A DNA stretch of 64,000 nucleotides from Venatoribacter pacificus (lineage in GTDB: Bacteria; Pseudomonadota; Gammaproteobacteria; Pseudomonadales; Oceanobacteraceae): positions 124,001-188,000 of the forward strand of contig NZ_JAOANI010000015.1 in NCBI RefSeq assembly GCF_025318105.1, given 5' to 3'. Position 1 is the stretch's first letter; every line of letters starts with the position of its first letter. Under the pieces are notes generated by a model, which made no database searches, was not told the DNA's origin, and saw nothing but the letters and a program-made list of their open reading frames with translations. The translations under genes and the position numbers were made by a program. This document shows, piece after piece, positions 36,078-44,507 of this stretch.

Positions 36078-37505
36078 ATGCATAAAGCGTATCGCTACTC
36101 TCTGGGTAGTAAGACCTACGAATTCCGTAATCTGGCCGACCTGATGGCCAGAGCAACGCCTGCACGCTCCGGCGACCGTCTGGCCGGAGTGATTGCGCGC
36201 TCGGCCGAAGAACGTGCCGTGGCGCAGATGGCACTGGCCGATGTGCCGCTGAAAACCTTCCTCAATGAAGTGTTAATTCCTTACGAGCAGGATGAAGTTA
36301 CCCGCTTAATTATCGACGAGCACGATGCGCTGGCATTCGCGCCCATCAGTCATTTTACCGTGGGTGATTTCCGCAACTGGCTGCTGTCCGATCTGGCCAG
36401 CAGCGACATGCTGAGCAAAATACGCAACGGCGTAACGCCGGAAATGGCGGCAGCGGTGAGTAAAATTATGCGCAATCAGGATTTAATTCTGGTCGCACAA
36501 AAATGTCGTGTTATTACCGCTTTCCGCAGCACCATTGGTTTACCCAAGCGTCTGGCAACACGCCTGCAACCTAATCACCCAACCGATGATATGAACGGCA
36601 TTGCCGCCAGCATTCTCGATGGCCTGCTGTATGGCAGCGGCGATGCGGTGATTGGTATAAACCCGGCGACCGACAACGTTGCCCAGGCAACCCGGCTGAT
36701 GAAATTAATGGACGAGGTCATCAGCAAATACGAAATTCCAACCCAGTCGTGCGTGCTGACCCATGTCACCAATACGCTGGAATGCATCGAACAGGGCGCA
36801 CCGGTCGATCTGGTGTTTCAGTCGATTGGCGGCACCGAAGCCACCAACTCCAGCTTTGGATTTAATTTAGCCACCCTGGCCGAAGCTGAGCAGGCAGCAC
36901 TGTCATTACAGCGCGGTACGGTGGGCAATAACGTAATGTATTTTGAAACCGGTCAGGGCAGCGCATTATCAGCCAATGCTCATCACGGTCTGGATCAGCA
37001 AACCTGCGAGACCCGCGCTTATGCCGTCGCGCGAAAATTCAATCCGCTGCTGGTGAATACCGTGGTGGGTTTTATTGGCCCGGAATATTTATTCGACGGT
37101 AAAGAAATTATCCGCGCCGGTCTGGAAGATCATTTCTGCGCCAAATTACTCGGCCTGCCAATGGGCTGCGATGTTTGCTACACCAACCACGCCGAAGCCG
37201 ATCAGAACGATATGGATAACCTGCTCACCTTACTGGGAGCGGCTGGTTGTTCGTTTGTGATGGGCATTCCCGGCTCCGACGACATTATGCTCAATTATCA
37301 GACCACCTCATTCCACGATGCGTTATACGCACGCCGTGTTCTGGGCCTTGGGCCATCGCCGGAATTCGAAGCCTGGCTGGAAAAAATGCAGATTATGAGC
37401 AATGCCGCCGGTGCCTGTTTAAACGAAGCTTTACCGCCTGCGTTTGCGGCGTCATTAAAAACATTACCGGCCGGTAATTCAGAATCGGAGGTGTCCAATG
37501 GTTGA
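36078..37505 (+). CDS. eutB: ethanolamine ammonia-lyase large subunit EutB
   Basis: The active-site subunit of the adenosylcobalamin-dependent lyase that splits ethanolamine into acetaldehyde and ammonia. The start MHKAYRYSLGSKTYEFRNLADLMARATPARSGDRLAGV fits the family N-terminus, with CAGGAAA upstream. The frame is open for 35 more codons, which I leave out. Conserved parts include QSIGGTEATNSSFGFN, YFETGQGSALSANAHHG and GLPMGCDVCYTNHAEADQND. Length is 475 residues. It overlaps eutC by eight bases. Confidence 0.97.
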   Translation: MHKAYRYSLGSKTYEFRNLADLMARATPARSGDRLAGVIARSAEERAVAQMALADVPLKTFLNEVLIPYEQDEVTRLIIDEHDALAFAPISHFTVGDFRNWLLSDLASSDMLSKIRNGVTPEMAAAVSKIMRNQDLILVAQKCRVITAFRSTIGLPKRLATRLQPNHPTDDMNGIAASILDGLLYGSGDAVIGINPATDNVAQATRLMKLMDEVISKYEIPTQSCVLTHVTNTLECIEQGAPVDLVFQSIGGTEATNSSFGFNLATLAEAEQAALSLQRGTVGNNVMYFETGQGSALSANAHHGLDQQTCETRAYAVARKFNPLLVNTVVGFIGPEYLFDGKEIIRAGLEDHFCAKLLGLPMGCDVCYTNHAEADQNDMDNLLTLLGAAGCSFVMGIPGSDDIMLNYQTTSFHDALYARRVLGLGPSPEFEAWLEKMQIMSNAAGACLNEALPPAFAASLKTLPAGNSESEVSNG

Positions 37506-38463
37506 TCAACCCGATATCCATAACGATGACTGGAACGGCGTTGTTGATAACCCATGGCGTCGCCTGCGCCAGTTTACCGCAGCGCGTATTGGTCTCGGAC
37601 GCAGCGGCATCAGTTTGCCAACAAAAGAAATGCTGGAGTTTCAGTTAGCCCATGCCCAGGCGCGTGATGCGGTACATACACCACTCGATTTTTCTGCGCT
37701 GACGCAACAGCTGGAAACACTGGCTGAACAATATCCGCTGTTAAACGAAGAGCCACCGTTAAAGCTGCACAGCGAAGCCGTTGACCGTATTACCTATTTA
37801 CAGCGCCCCGATTTAGGCCGCCGTCTGGATGAAGCATCACGGGTATTACTGCAGCAGGAACAGCAAACGCCGGAACAACCTTTTGATCTGGCACTGGTCA
37901 TTGCCGACGGTTTATCCGCCACCGCCATTGCCCATAACGCCGTGCCGTTTATTCAGGCCTTATGCGAAGAATTAAATGCCGATAAACAGGAATGGACACT
38001 CGCTCCGATTACGCTGGTAGAACAAGCCCGCGTCGCCGTCGGTGATGATGTTGGCGAATTATTAAATGCTAAAACCGTGCTGGTATTAATTGGCGAACGG
38101 CCGGGATTAAGTTCTCCCGACAGCCTCGGTTTATACCTTACCTGGGCGCCGGTACGTGGCCTGACCGATGCCCGCCGTAATTGTATTTCCAACGTTCGCC
38201 CAGAAGGGCTGAATTTCAGCGAAGCGGCCCATAAAGCCGGGTATTTATTGCGCGAATCACGCCGGCTGCAGCTATCCGGCGTGCAACTTAAAGACCGTAG
38301 TGGCGCCCTGTTAGAGTCAGCGGATGACATGGCAGCAACCACCGCAAAAACGGCGACTCTGGAGCATTCATCAGCGGCGGCGGATAACACCATAACAACA
38401 GAATCCGGACAACCGTCAGCGCTCCATTCAACAGCAGAGGCAAAGAATTTTCTGCTCAGCTGA
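37498..38463 (+). CDS. eutC: ethanolamine ammonia-lyase small subunit EutC
   Basis: The cobalamin-holding small subunit. Diagnostic parts are TAARIGLGRSGISLPTKEMLEFQLAHAQARDAVH, LVIADGLSATAI, VLVLIGERPGLSSPDSLGLYLTWAPVRGLTDARRNCISNVRPEGL and KAGYLLRESRRLQLSG. Length 321 residues; after the usual end (SGVQLKD) there is a Thr/Ala/Ser-rich tail of about 50 residues. Translation is coupled to eutB by overlap. Confidence 0.96.
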   Translation: MVDQPDIHNDDWNGVVDNPWRRLRQFTAARIGLGRSGISLPTKEMLEFQLAHAQARDAVHTPLDFSALTQQLETLAEQYPLLNEEPPLKLHSEAVDRITYLQRPDLGRRLDEASRVLLQQEQQTPEQPFDLALVIADGLSATAIAHNAVPFIQALCEELNADKQEWTLAPITLVEQARVAVGDDVGELLNAKTVLVLIGERPGLSSPDSLGLYLTWAPVRGLTDARRNCISNVRPEGLNFSEAAHKAGYLLRESRRLQLSGVQLKDRSGALLESADDMAATTAKTATLEHSSAAADNTITTESGQPSALHSTAEAKNFLLS

Positions 38464-38514
38464 TTGTTTTTTTAACGTTTAAAACACCCTTTATTCAACG
38501 TATGAGGTAATACC

Positions 38515-39942
38515 ATGTCCACATCCCATCAGGACTACCTTGCCAAACGGCAACTCAAAAAAGGCACGGCAGGCTGGATTCTTCTGGCCGGTCTCGGCGT
38601 TTCTTACGTAATTTCCGGTGATTTTGCCGGCTGGAACTTTGGTATCGCCCAAGCGGGTTGGGGTGGTTTTGCCATCGCCGCACTGTTAATGGCGGTTATG
38701 TATTTCACGCTGGTGTTATCACTGGCTGAAATGTCGGCGGCTATTCCTGCCGCCGGTGGCGGTTACAGTTTTGCCCGTCAGGCGATGGGGCCGGCTGGCG
38801 GTTATTTAACCGGCCTTGCGGTATTAATTGAATACGCTCTGGCTCCGGCAGCCATTGTGATATTTATTGGCTCGGCGGTTGAAGCGCTGGTCGGCTTTAA
38901 TGGCCCCTGGGTTTACGCGGCGTTTTATTTAGTGTTTATCGGTATTCATCTGGCCGGTGTTGGCGAAGCATTAAAAGTGATGATGGTTATTTCTGGTCTG
39001 GCGGTACTGGCCATTATTGCCACCGCGATTGCCTTAATCGGCAGCTTCGACAGTGCGAACCTGTTTGATATCGCCGCCAGCGAAGGTACCTCTTCCATGC
39101 TGCCACTGGGCTGGTACGGTGTTTGGGCTGCGCTGCCATTTGCTATGTGGTTATTCCTGGCGGTAGAAGGTGTGCCACTGGCCGCTGAAGAAGCCAAAGA
39201 CCCGGCGAAAGATGTGCCTAAAGGTATTATCGGCGCCATGGTATTTCTGCTGTTTACTGCCCTGCTGGTTGTGCTGTTAATTCCCGGCGCGGCAGGTGCT
39301 CAGGCCATGGGTGAAAGCGCCGTTCCACTGGTGGATGCACTGAATGCGACCGGTCATACTCAGCTGGCGACCATTATTAACGTACTGGGCCTGGTCGGTT
39401 TAATTGCATCGTTCTTTTCCATTATCTATGGCTACAGCCGCCTGGTATTTGCGCTGTCGCGTGCCGGTTATCTGCCACAGACACTGTCAGTAACCACCGA
39501 ACGTAAAGTACCGGCGCGTGCGCTGATTGTTCCTGGTGTACTGGGTTTTGTCGCATCACTGAGCGGCGAAGGGGATCTGATGCTGGCCATGGCAGTGGTC
39601 GGTGCCACCGTATCTTACGCCCTCATGGCACTGAGCCACATTATGCTGCGCGTTAAACAGCCTGAGCTGGTGCGTCCGTATAAAACACCGGGCGGTGTAT
39701 TTACTTCCGGTATCGCCCTGCTGCTGTCGCTGATTGCATTAACTGGTGTGTATGCCTTTGACCCACGCGCCTTCTTCTACACTCTGGTGCTGTTTGTGAT
39801 TGGTGCGGCCTATTATTTTGGTTACAGCAAAAACCATCTGGTGGCCAAAACCGCCGAAGAAGAATTCGCTATGCTGGAACAGGCCGAAGCGGATTTATAT
39901 CCGGAAACTGAAGAAACAACAGCAACCGCACAAACCGTGTAA
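38515..39942 (+). CDS. ethanolamine permease, APC family
   Basis: A 475-residue amino-acid/polyamine/organocation transporter with twelve hydrophobic segments. The N-terminus KKGTAGWILLAGLGVSYVISGDFAGWNFGIAQAGWGG and AAIPAAGGGYSFARQAMGPAGGYLTG resemble the ethanolamine permease group (eat/ethanolamine importer). Position after eutBC supports this substrate. AGGTAAT lies upstream of the ATG; 51 bases separate it from eutC. A terminator follows. Confidence 0.92.
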   Translation: MSTSHQDYLAKRQLKKGTAGWILLAGLGVSYVISGDFAGWNFGIAQAGWGGFAIAALLMAVMYFTLVLSLAEMSAAIPAAGGGYSFARQAMGPAGGYLTGLAVLIEYALAPAAIVIFIGSAVEALVGFNGPWVYAAFYLVFIGIHLAGVGEALKVMMVISGLAVLAIIATAIALIGSFDSANLFDIAASEGTSSMLPLGWYGVWAALPFAMWLFLAVEGVPLAAEEAKDPAKDVPKGIIGAMVFLLFTALLVVLLIPGAAGAQAMGESAVPLVDALNATGHTQLATIINVLGLVGLIASFFSIIYGYSRLVFALSRAGYLPQTLSVTTERKVPARALIVPGVLGFVASLSGEGDLMLAMAVVGATVSYALMALSHIMLRVKQPELVRPYKTPGGVFTSGIALLLSLIALTGVYAFDPRAFFYTLVLFVIGAAYYFGYSKNHLVAKTAEEEFAMLEQAEADLYPETEETTATAQTV

Positions 39943-39962
39943 TAAACGCACGCTGAAAATAA

Positions 39963-39989
39963 AAACGCAGCCATTGGCTGCGTTTTTTA
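39963..39989 (+). terminator. rho-independent terminator of the eut operon
   Basis: AAAACGCAGCC and GGCTGCGTTTTTT form a stem around ATT, with a T-run. It lies 20 bases beyond the permease stop and 18 bases from the convergent barrel gene, and could serve both strands. Confidence 0.88.
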
Positions 39990-40006
39990 TATCTGCAAAA
40001 GCAGAA

Positions 40007-40612
40007 TTAAAGCTGAATTGAAATCCCGATCCCCAGCCCGGAGCCATCAAAAGTGACGTCACTTGGCTGATAGTAATATTCAATGCTCTGGTATTTGGCA
40101 CTGATGGCAAAGCGCGGATTCAGGTGGTACTGGTATTCAATCAGACTGCCGGTCGGTGAATCAAAAGTATACTCTGTGCCGTCCATATCCAGCTTCGGGT
40201 TCATATGATACGTCAGGCCAGCGCCCAGGCTGTGTTTGCCCAGCTGGTAGTGCAGCATCAGATCCAGCGGATAGGTCGAAAACTCAATGGTAACCGGATC
40301 GTTGTCGTCATCCAGACCATTGGCAGAATCACTCAACCAGCCCAGACGGGCTTCAGCGCGAACCCGGTTCAGAGTGTAATAAACACCAGCGCCAAGTTTA
40401 ATACCGGCACCGGCATTAATATCGTTGGTGGTACCGCGGTCATATTCCATTTCCGCTAACTTGTCACCACCGGCCATCAGGTCAGCATGAAAACTGACTC
40501 CCAATCCTTGCTTTATTTCACTGGCGCTTTCCACCTTAACGGCAGAATCCGTATCGGCATACGCCAGCGTTGTCGCCAAGGTCAGTAAAAAAGCAACCCA
40601 ATTCTTTTTCAT
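40007..40612 (-). CDS. outer-membrane beta-barrel protein (OmpX/OmpW-like size)
   Basis: A 201-residue secreted protein with signal peptide KKNWVAFLLTLATTLAYA. It shows eight or so amphipathic beta segments (GVYYTLNRVRAEARLGWLSD, LDLMLHYQLGKHSLGAGLTY, SLIEYQYHLNPRFAISAKYQSIEYYY) and a barrel-type end GLGIGISIQL. Exact family not assigned. It is divergent from the MarR gene. Confidence 0.75.
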   Translation of the reverse strand: MKKNWVAFLLTLATTLAYADTDSAVKVESASEIKQGLGVSFHADLMAGGDKLAEMEYDRGTTNDINAGAGIKLGAGVYYTLNRVRAEARLGWLSDSANGLDDDNDPVTIEFSTYPLDLMLHYQLGKHSLGAGLTYHMNPKLDMDGTEYTFDSPTGSLIEYQYHLNPRFAISAKYQSIEYYYQPSDVTFDGSGLGIGISIQL

Positions 40613-40760
40613 TCCGTTGCACTCAATCCGTCGTTGTATGATTTAAGGCAGCATAAGGTACGAATATTTCAGAAAATAGAAAGTCTTTGCAGAAAAAACG
40701 GCACTGACAGCCCGCCGTCGCCTGAGCTATGATTGCACTGTTCTGCAGCCGGATACTCTT

Positions 40761-41180
40761 ATGAATATTACTCCCTGCTTTAACCTCAAACTGCGCCAGG
40801 CCGACCGGGTTCTGACCAGCTACTACGACAACAGCCTGCGCGATCTGGGTATTACCATTGCGCAGTTCTCTGTTCTGCGCGTGCTGTCGATGCTGAAAAG
40901 CCCATCGCAGAAAGAGCTGCAGGAAGTTCTGGTGCTGCAGCAAACCACCCTGACACGCAATCTGAAACCGTTGATCCGCAGCGGCTATGTGCAAACCAAT
41001 CCCAGCCCCGATGATGGCCGGGTAACACTGGTGTCTCTGACCGACGAAGGTAAAGCCTTGTTTAATAAGGCAAAGGTTCGCTGGAAGCAGGCACAGAGCG
41101 GCATTTCCCAGCATCTGGGTGACGAGCTTTCTGCACAACTGTTGCAAGTCGCCGACGCTATTCTCACCCTGCGCAGCTAA
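40761..41180 (+). CDS. MarR-family transcriptional regulator
   Basis: A 139-residue winged-helix repressor-type protein: ITIAQFSVLRVLSMLKSPSQKELQEVLVLQQTTLTRNLKPLIRSGYVQTNPSPDDGRVTLVSLTDEGKALF. The recognition helix and the DGR wing are clear. It precedes the RND gene by 69 bp in the same direction, and a repeated AT-rich motif fills that gap. It probably controls the downstream transport operon and may respond to a hydrophobic ligand. Confidence 0.92.
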   Translation: MNITPCFNLKLRQADRVLTSYYDNSLRDLGITIAQFSVLRVLSMLKSPSQKELQEVLVLQQTTLTRNLKPLIRSGYVQTNPSPDDGRVTLVSLTDEGKALFNKAKVRWKQAQSGISQHLGDELSAQLLQVADAILTLRS

Positions 41181-41198
41181 AAAAAATTTGCCATTTGC

Positions 41199-41233
41199 AT
41201 GCATATACATTTACATATAGATGCATATACATT
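41199..41233 (+). promoter_or_regulatory. probable two-site operator between marR and the RND gene
   Basis: ATGCATATACATT occurs twice, at 41199-41211 and 41221-41233, exactly 22 bp apart, about two helical turns. ATGCAT is itself a palindrome, and TACATATAG between them repeats part of the motif. It lies 17 bases before the RND start, suitable for repression of the RND-barrel-hydrolase operon by the MarR protein. Confidence 0.6.
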
Positions 41234-41249
41234 CAATTGAGGGCGAATT

Positions 41250-44200
41250 ATGAACACGAACAGGGAAAAACACTGGCTGCTGCCAGTCGTGAGAAGCGGC
41301 ATTCAGGCCGGGGTTAATTACCCGAAAACCGTTCTGTTTGCCGGGCTTCTGCTGATGGCATTACTGGTCGCCGGACTCGGACAGCTGCACAAAGACACCC
41401 GCGCCGATGCCTTTCTCGAAGCCGACAATCCGGCGCTGGTGTATAAAAATAAGGTGCGGGAAATTTTTGGTTTAAGCGATCCGCTGATCGTTGCCATATA
41501 CGACCGCTCGGCAGAAGGTATTTACCGCAAACAGACTCTCGATCTGATCGGGCAACTGACCAATCAGTTAAATGCCTTGCCGATGATTAATACGGCACGC
41601 ACCATCAGTCTGGCCAGCGAAAATAATATCACTGCCTCGGCCGACGGGATGGAGGTTGCACCATTCTACGACTTACGCTCCACAGGCAATGGTGCGGCTG
41701 TACGTCAGGCAATAGAAGACTTTCCGCTGTACCACGGCATGCTGGTTGCTGAAGACGGCACGATGAGTATGATCGTGCTGGAATTGTACGATGACAACCA
41801 GGCCGAAGCCGCTTACGACGCCATCAATCAGTTGCTGCAGAAAACCCAAGTGCCAGCAGATGTCGAACTGCATGTGGCCGGTGAAGGCGCCGTTCTGGGC
41901 TATCTCGGCCACTATATCGATCACGATGCCAGCCGCCTTAATCCGCTCGCCGGATTAATTATTACCATTATGCTGATGGTGGCTTTCCGCCGTTTGTTAC
42001 CGGCCCTGCTGGGTAATCTGGTCATCGCCGCCTCGGTGCTGATGACCCTCGGTTTTATGGCTTACTGCGGTGTGCCTTTTTTTGTTATCACCAACGCTAT
42101 GCCGGTTATTTTAATTGGCATGGCGGTCGCCGATTCAATTCATATTTTCAGCCACTATTACGAAATGCAGGCGCGACATCCGGACTGGTCGCTGCAGGCC
42201 TGCATCCGTGAAGCCGTTGCCGTTATGGCGCGCCCGGTAACGCTGACGTCGCTGACCACTATTGCCGGATTTCTTGGCCTGTACGCGTCGTCTTATATGC
42301 CACCCTTTGAATATTTTGGCTTATTCACCGCCTTCGGCGTGCTGGTTGCCTGGTTTTATTCGCTGTTTGTTTTACCGGCCTGCATCGCTTTACTGAAACC
42401 CAGAGTCAGCCAGCGCTGGATTCGCCTTGAACAGAACAGTCAGCAGGATACCTTTGCCCGCCTGATGACATTTGTCGGTGGAAGCTGTGTACGCCATCCG
42501 CGCGCCACACTGTCATTATTTGCTTTTCTCAGCATCAGCGGTGCCCTGCTGGCCACCCAGATTCAGGTAAACGAAAACCGCATTAATACCTTTCATTCCA
42601 GCGAAGCGATTTATCAGGCTGACGAAGTCATTAATCAGCATCTGGAAGGCACCAATACGCTGGACATTGTCATTACCAGCAGCCGTAACGAAGGGATTTT
42701 TTCACCGCAGGTGCTGAATGCCATGGAAGCTCTGCAGACCTACGCTGAAACCCTGCCACATGTAAATGGTTCATCATCGGTGGTGGATTATTTAAAGCAG
42801 ATGAATAAATCCCTGAACGAAGGTCAGAGTGATGCCTACCGCCTGCCACAGGATGCCGACCTGATTGCGCAGTATTTTCTGCTCTATTCGGCCAGTTCTG
42901 ATCCTGCCGATTTTTCTGAAGAAATTGATTATGACTACCGTCTTGCCAATATCCGTCTGAATCTCGACAGTGCCGATTTTATTGCCACCAAACCGGTGGT
43001 TGAAGCCCTGCAGCAATATATCGACCAGCACTTTAACAATGCCGTTAGCGATGAAGAGGTCACTGCCAGCCTCAGTGGCCGTGTGAATGTTAACTACCAC
43101 TGGATTAAAGATTTGGGCGTCAGCCATTTTTACAGCGTGGTGATTTCGCTGCTCTGTGTCTTTCTGGTCTCGGCGTTATTATTCCGCTCCTGGGCGGCCG
43201 GTCTGCTCGCAACTCTGCCGGTAATCTGTTCCATTCTTACGGTTTATGCGGCAATGGCATTGCTGGGGATTGATCTGGGCATAGGCACCTCGATGTTTGC
43301 CTCGGTAGCCATTGGCCTGGGTATCGACTTTGCTATTCATACCCTCGAACGCCTGAAAACTCTGGTGGCCGACGGATTAAAAGGCAGTGGATTATTCACC
43401 GAATTATTCCGTTCTACAGGCCGGGCACTGTTATTTAATTATCTGGCGATTGCCTTTGGTTTTGGTGTACTGATCAGCTCGCAGGTTGTACCCCTGACGC
43501 ACTTCGGCACCATTGTGGTGTTGTCGGTAAGTATGAGTTTTATCGCTGCTATGACGCTGTTACCGGCACTGATTGTATTACTGCAGCCGACCTTTATTTT
43601 CGGTGAAAAAAAGGCGTCCGAAGCCAGTGCAATAGCGGCAGAAAAACACGTGGCTGGCAGTACGGCACTGACACTGCTACTCACCACTGGTTTGGGCACG
43701 GCAGCCTTGTACGGTGCACTCTTGTATGCTGCAGTGCACAGCCAGTCGTTACAGGCAGAAGAAGCTGTTAATTCGGAAACACTGGAAACACTCACGGCCG
43801 TCGATATCGCACAGCGGGTAAATGCAGTGGATGACGGCCAGCATGTCAGCAGCCAGCTGAGCATGTTGCTGACCGACAGTCGTGGCAAAGAACGGCGGCG
43901 CGAAACCATGTCTTACCGCAAGTATTTTGGTGACGATAAAAAAACCGTATTTTTTTATAAATCACCGGCCAATGTTAAAGACACCGGTTTTCTGACCTTC
44001 GATTATGCCGCCGTCGATCAGGAAGATGATCAGTGGCTGTACCTGCCGGCACTGCGCAAGGTGCGCCGGATTTCCGCATCCGACCGGGGCGATTATTTTA
44101 TGGGTACCGATTTTACCTATGAAGATATTAAGCAGAACGGTCATATCAGTATTGCCGACTACCAGCTGCAACGCCTGCCAGACGATGACGGAAAACTGGT

Positions 44201-44507
44201 GGTCAAAGGTACCCCAAAAACGGCGGCGATTGCCCAGGAACTGGGGTATGGCGAGGTAACTTTTTATATTGATCCGCAAAACTGGATCGTGGTTAAAAGC
44301 GACTATCTGGATATTAAACAGGTGCCGCTGAAAACCGTGCAGGTAACGGATATCCGTATAGTTGATGGCATCTGGACCCGGCATCAGCTGCTGGCCGAAA
44401 ACCATATCAGCGGTCACCGCTCGCTGTTTATTTTTTCTGCCGTCGATTACCAACAGGATGTGGCTGACCACCTGTTTACCCAGAATACTCTGCGCCGGGG
44501 GTTGTAA
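41250..44507 (+). CDS. RND/MMPL-family exporter fused to a LolA-like lipoprotein-sorting domain
   Basis: A 1085-residue protein. Residues 1 to about 800 form an RND/MMPL transporter: a first helix (FAGLLLMALLVAGLGQL), a periplasmic loop, a helix bundle (NAMPVILIGMAVADSIHIFSHYYE with the Asp of the proton path), then a second half repeating this (SVAIGLGIDFAIHTLERL). Helices near 835-855 lead to a C-terminal domain of about 200 residues: REKRRETMSYRKYFGDD-like start, KTVFFYKSPANVKDTGFLTFDY, WLYLPALRKVRRISASDRGDYFMGTDFTYEDI. This part matches the LolA-like outer-membrane lipoprotein-sorting family, normally a separate gene. GAGGGCG precedes the ATG. It directly abuts the barrel gene. Confidence 0.85.
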   Translation: MNTNREKHWLLPVVRSGIQAGVNYPKTVLFAGLLLMALLVAGLGQLHKDTRADAFLEADNPALVYKNKVREIFGLSDPLIVAIYDRSAEGIYRKQTLDLIGQLTNQLNALPMINTARTISLASENNITASADGMEVAPFYDLRSTGNGAAVRQAIEDFPLYHGMLVAEDGTMSMIVLELYDDNQAEAAYDAINQLLQKTQVPADVELHVAGEGAVLGYLGHYIDHDASRLNPLAGLIITIMLMVAFRRLLPALLGNLVIAASVLMTLGFMAYCGVPFFVITNAMPVILIGMAVADSIHIFSHYYEMQARHPDWSLQACIREAVAVMARPVTLTSLTTIAGFLGLYASSYMPPFEYFGLFTAFGVLVAWFYSLFVLPACIALLKPRVSQRWIRLEQNSQQDTFARLMTFVGGSCVRHPRATLSLFAFLSISGALLATQIQVNENRINTFHSSEAIYQADEVINQHLEGTNTLDIVITSSRNEGIFSPQVLNAMEALQTYAETLPHVNGSSSVVDYLKQMNKSLNEGQSDAYRLPQDADLIAQYFLLYSASSDPADFSEEIDYDYRLANIRLNLDSADFIATKPVVEALQQYIDQHFNNAVSDEEVTASLSGRVNVNYHWIKDLGVSHFYSVVISLLCVFLVSALLFRSWAAGLLATLPVICSILTVYAAMALLGIDLGIGTSMFASVAIGLGIDFAIHTLERLKTLVADGLKGSGLFTELFRSTGRALLFNYLAIAFGFGVLISSQVVPLTHFGTIVVLSVSMSFIAAMTLLPALIVLLQPTFIFGEKKASEASAIAAEKHVAGSTALTLLLTTGLGTAALYGALLYAAVHSQSLQAEEAVNSETLETLTAVDIAQRVNAVDDGQHVSSQLSMLLTDSRGKERRRETMSYRKYFGDDKKTVFFYKSPANVKDTGFLTFDYAAVDQEDDQWLYLPALRKVRRISASDRGDYFMGTDFTYEDIKQNGHISIADYQLQRLPDDDGKLVVKGTPKTAAIAQELGYGEVTFYIDPQNWIVVKSDYLDIKQVPLKTVQVTDIRIVDGIWTRHQLLAENHISGHRSLFIFSAVDYQQDVADHLFTQNTLRRGL

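Noticed and set aside
40623..41210. 195-codon minus-strand frame across the MarR gene
   Set aside because: Antisense to a clear MarR protein; no family likeness of its own.
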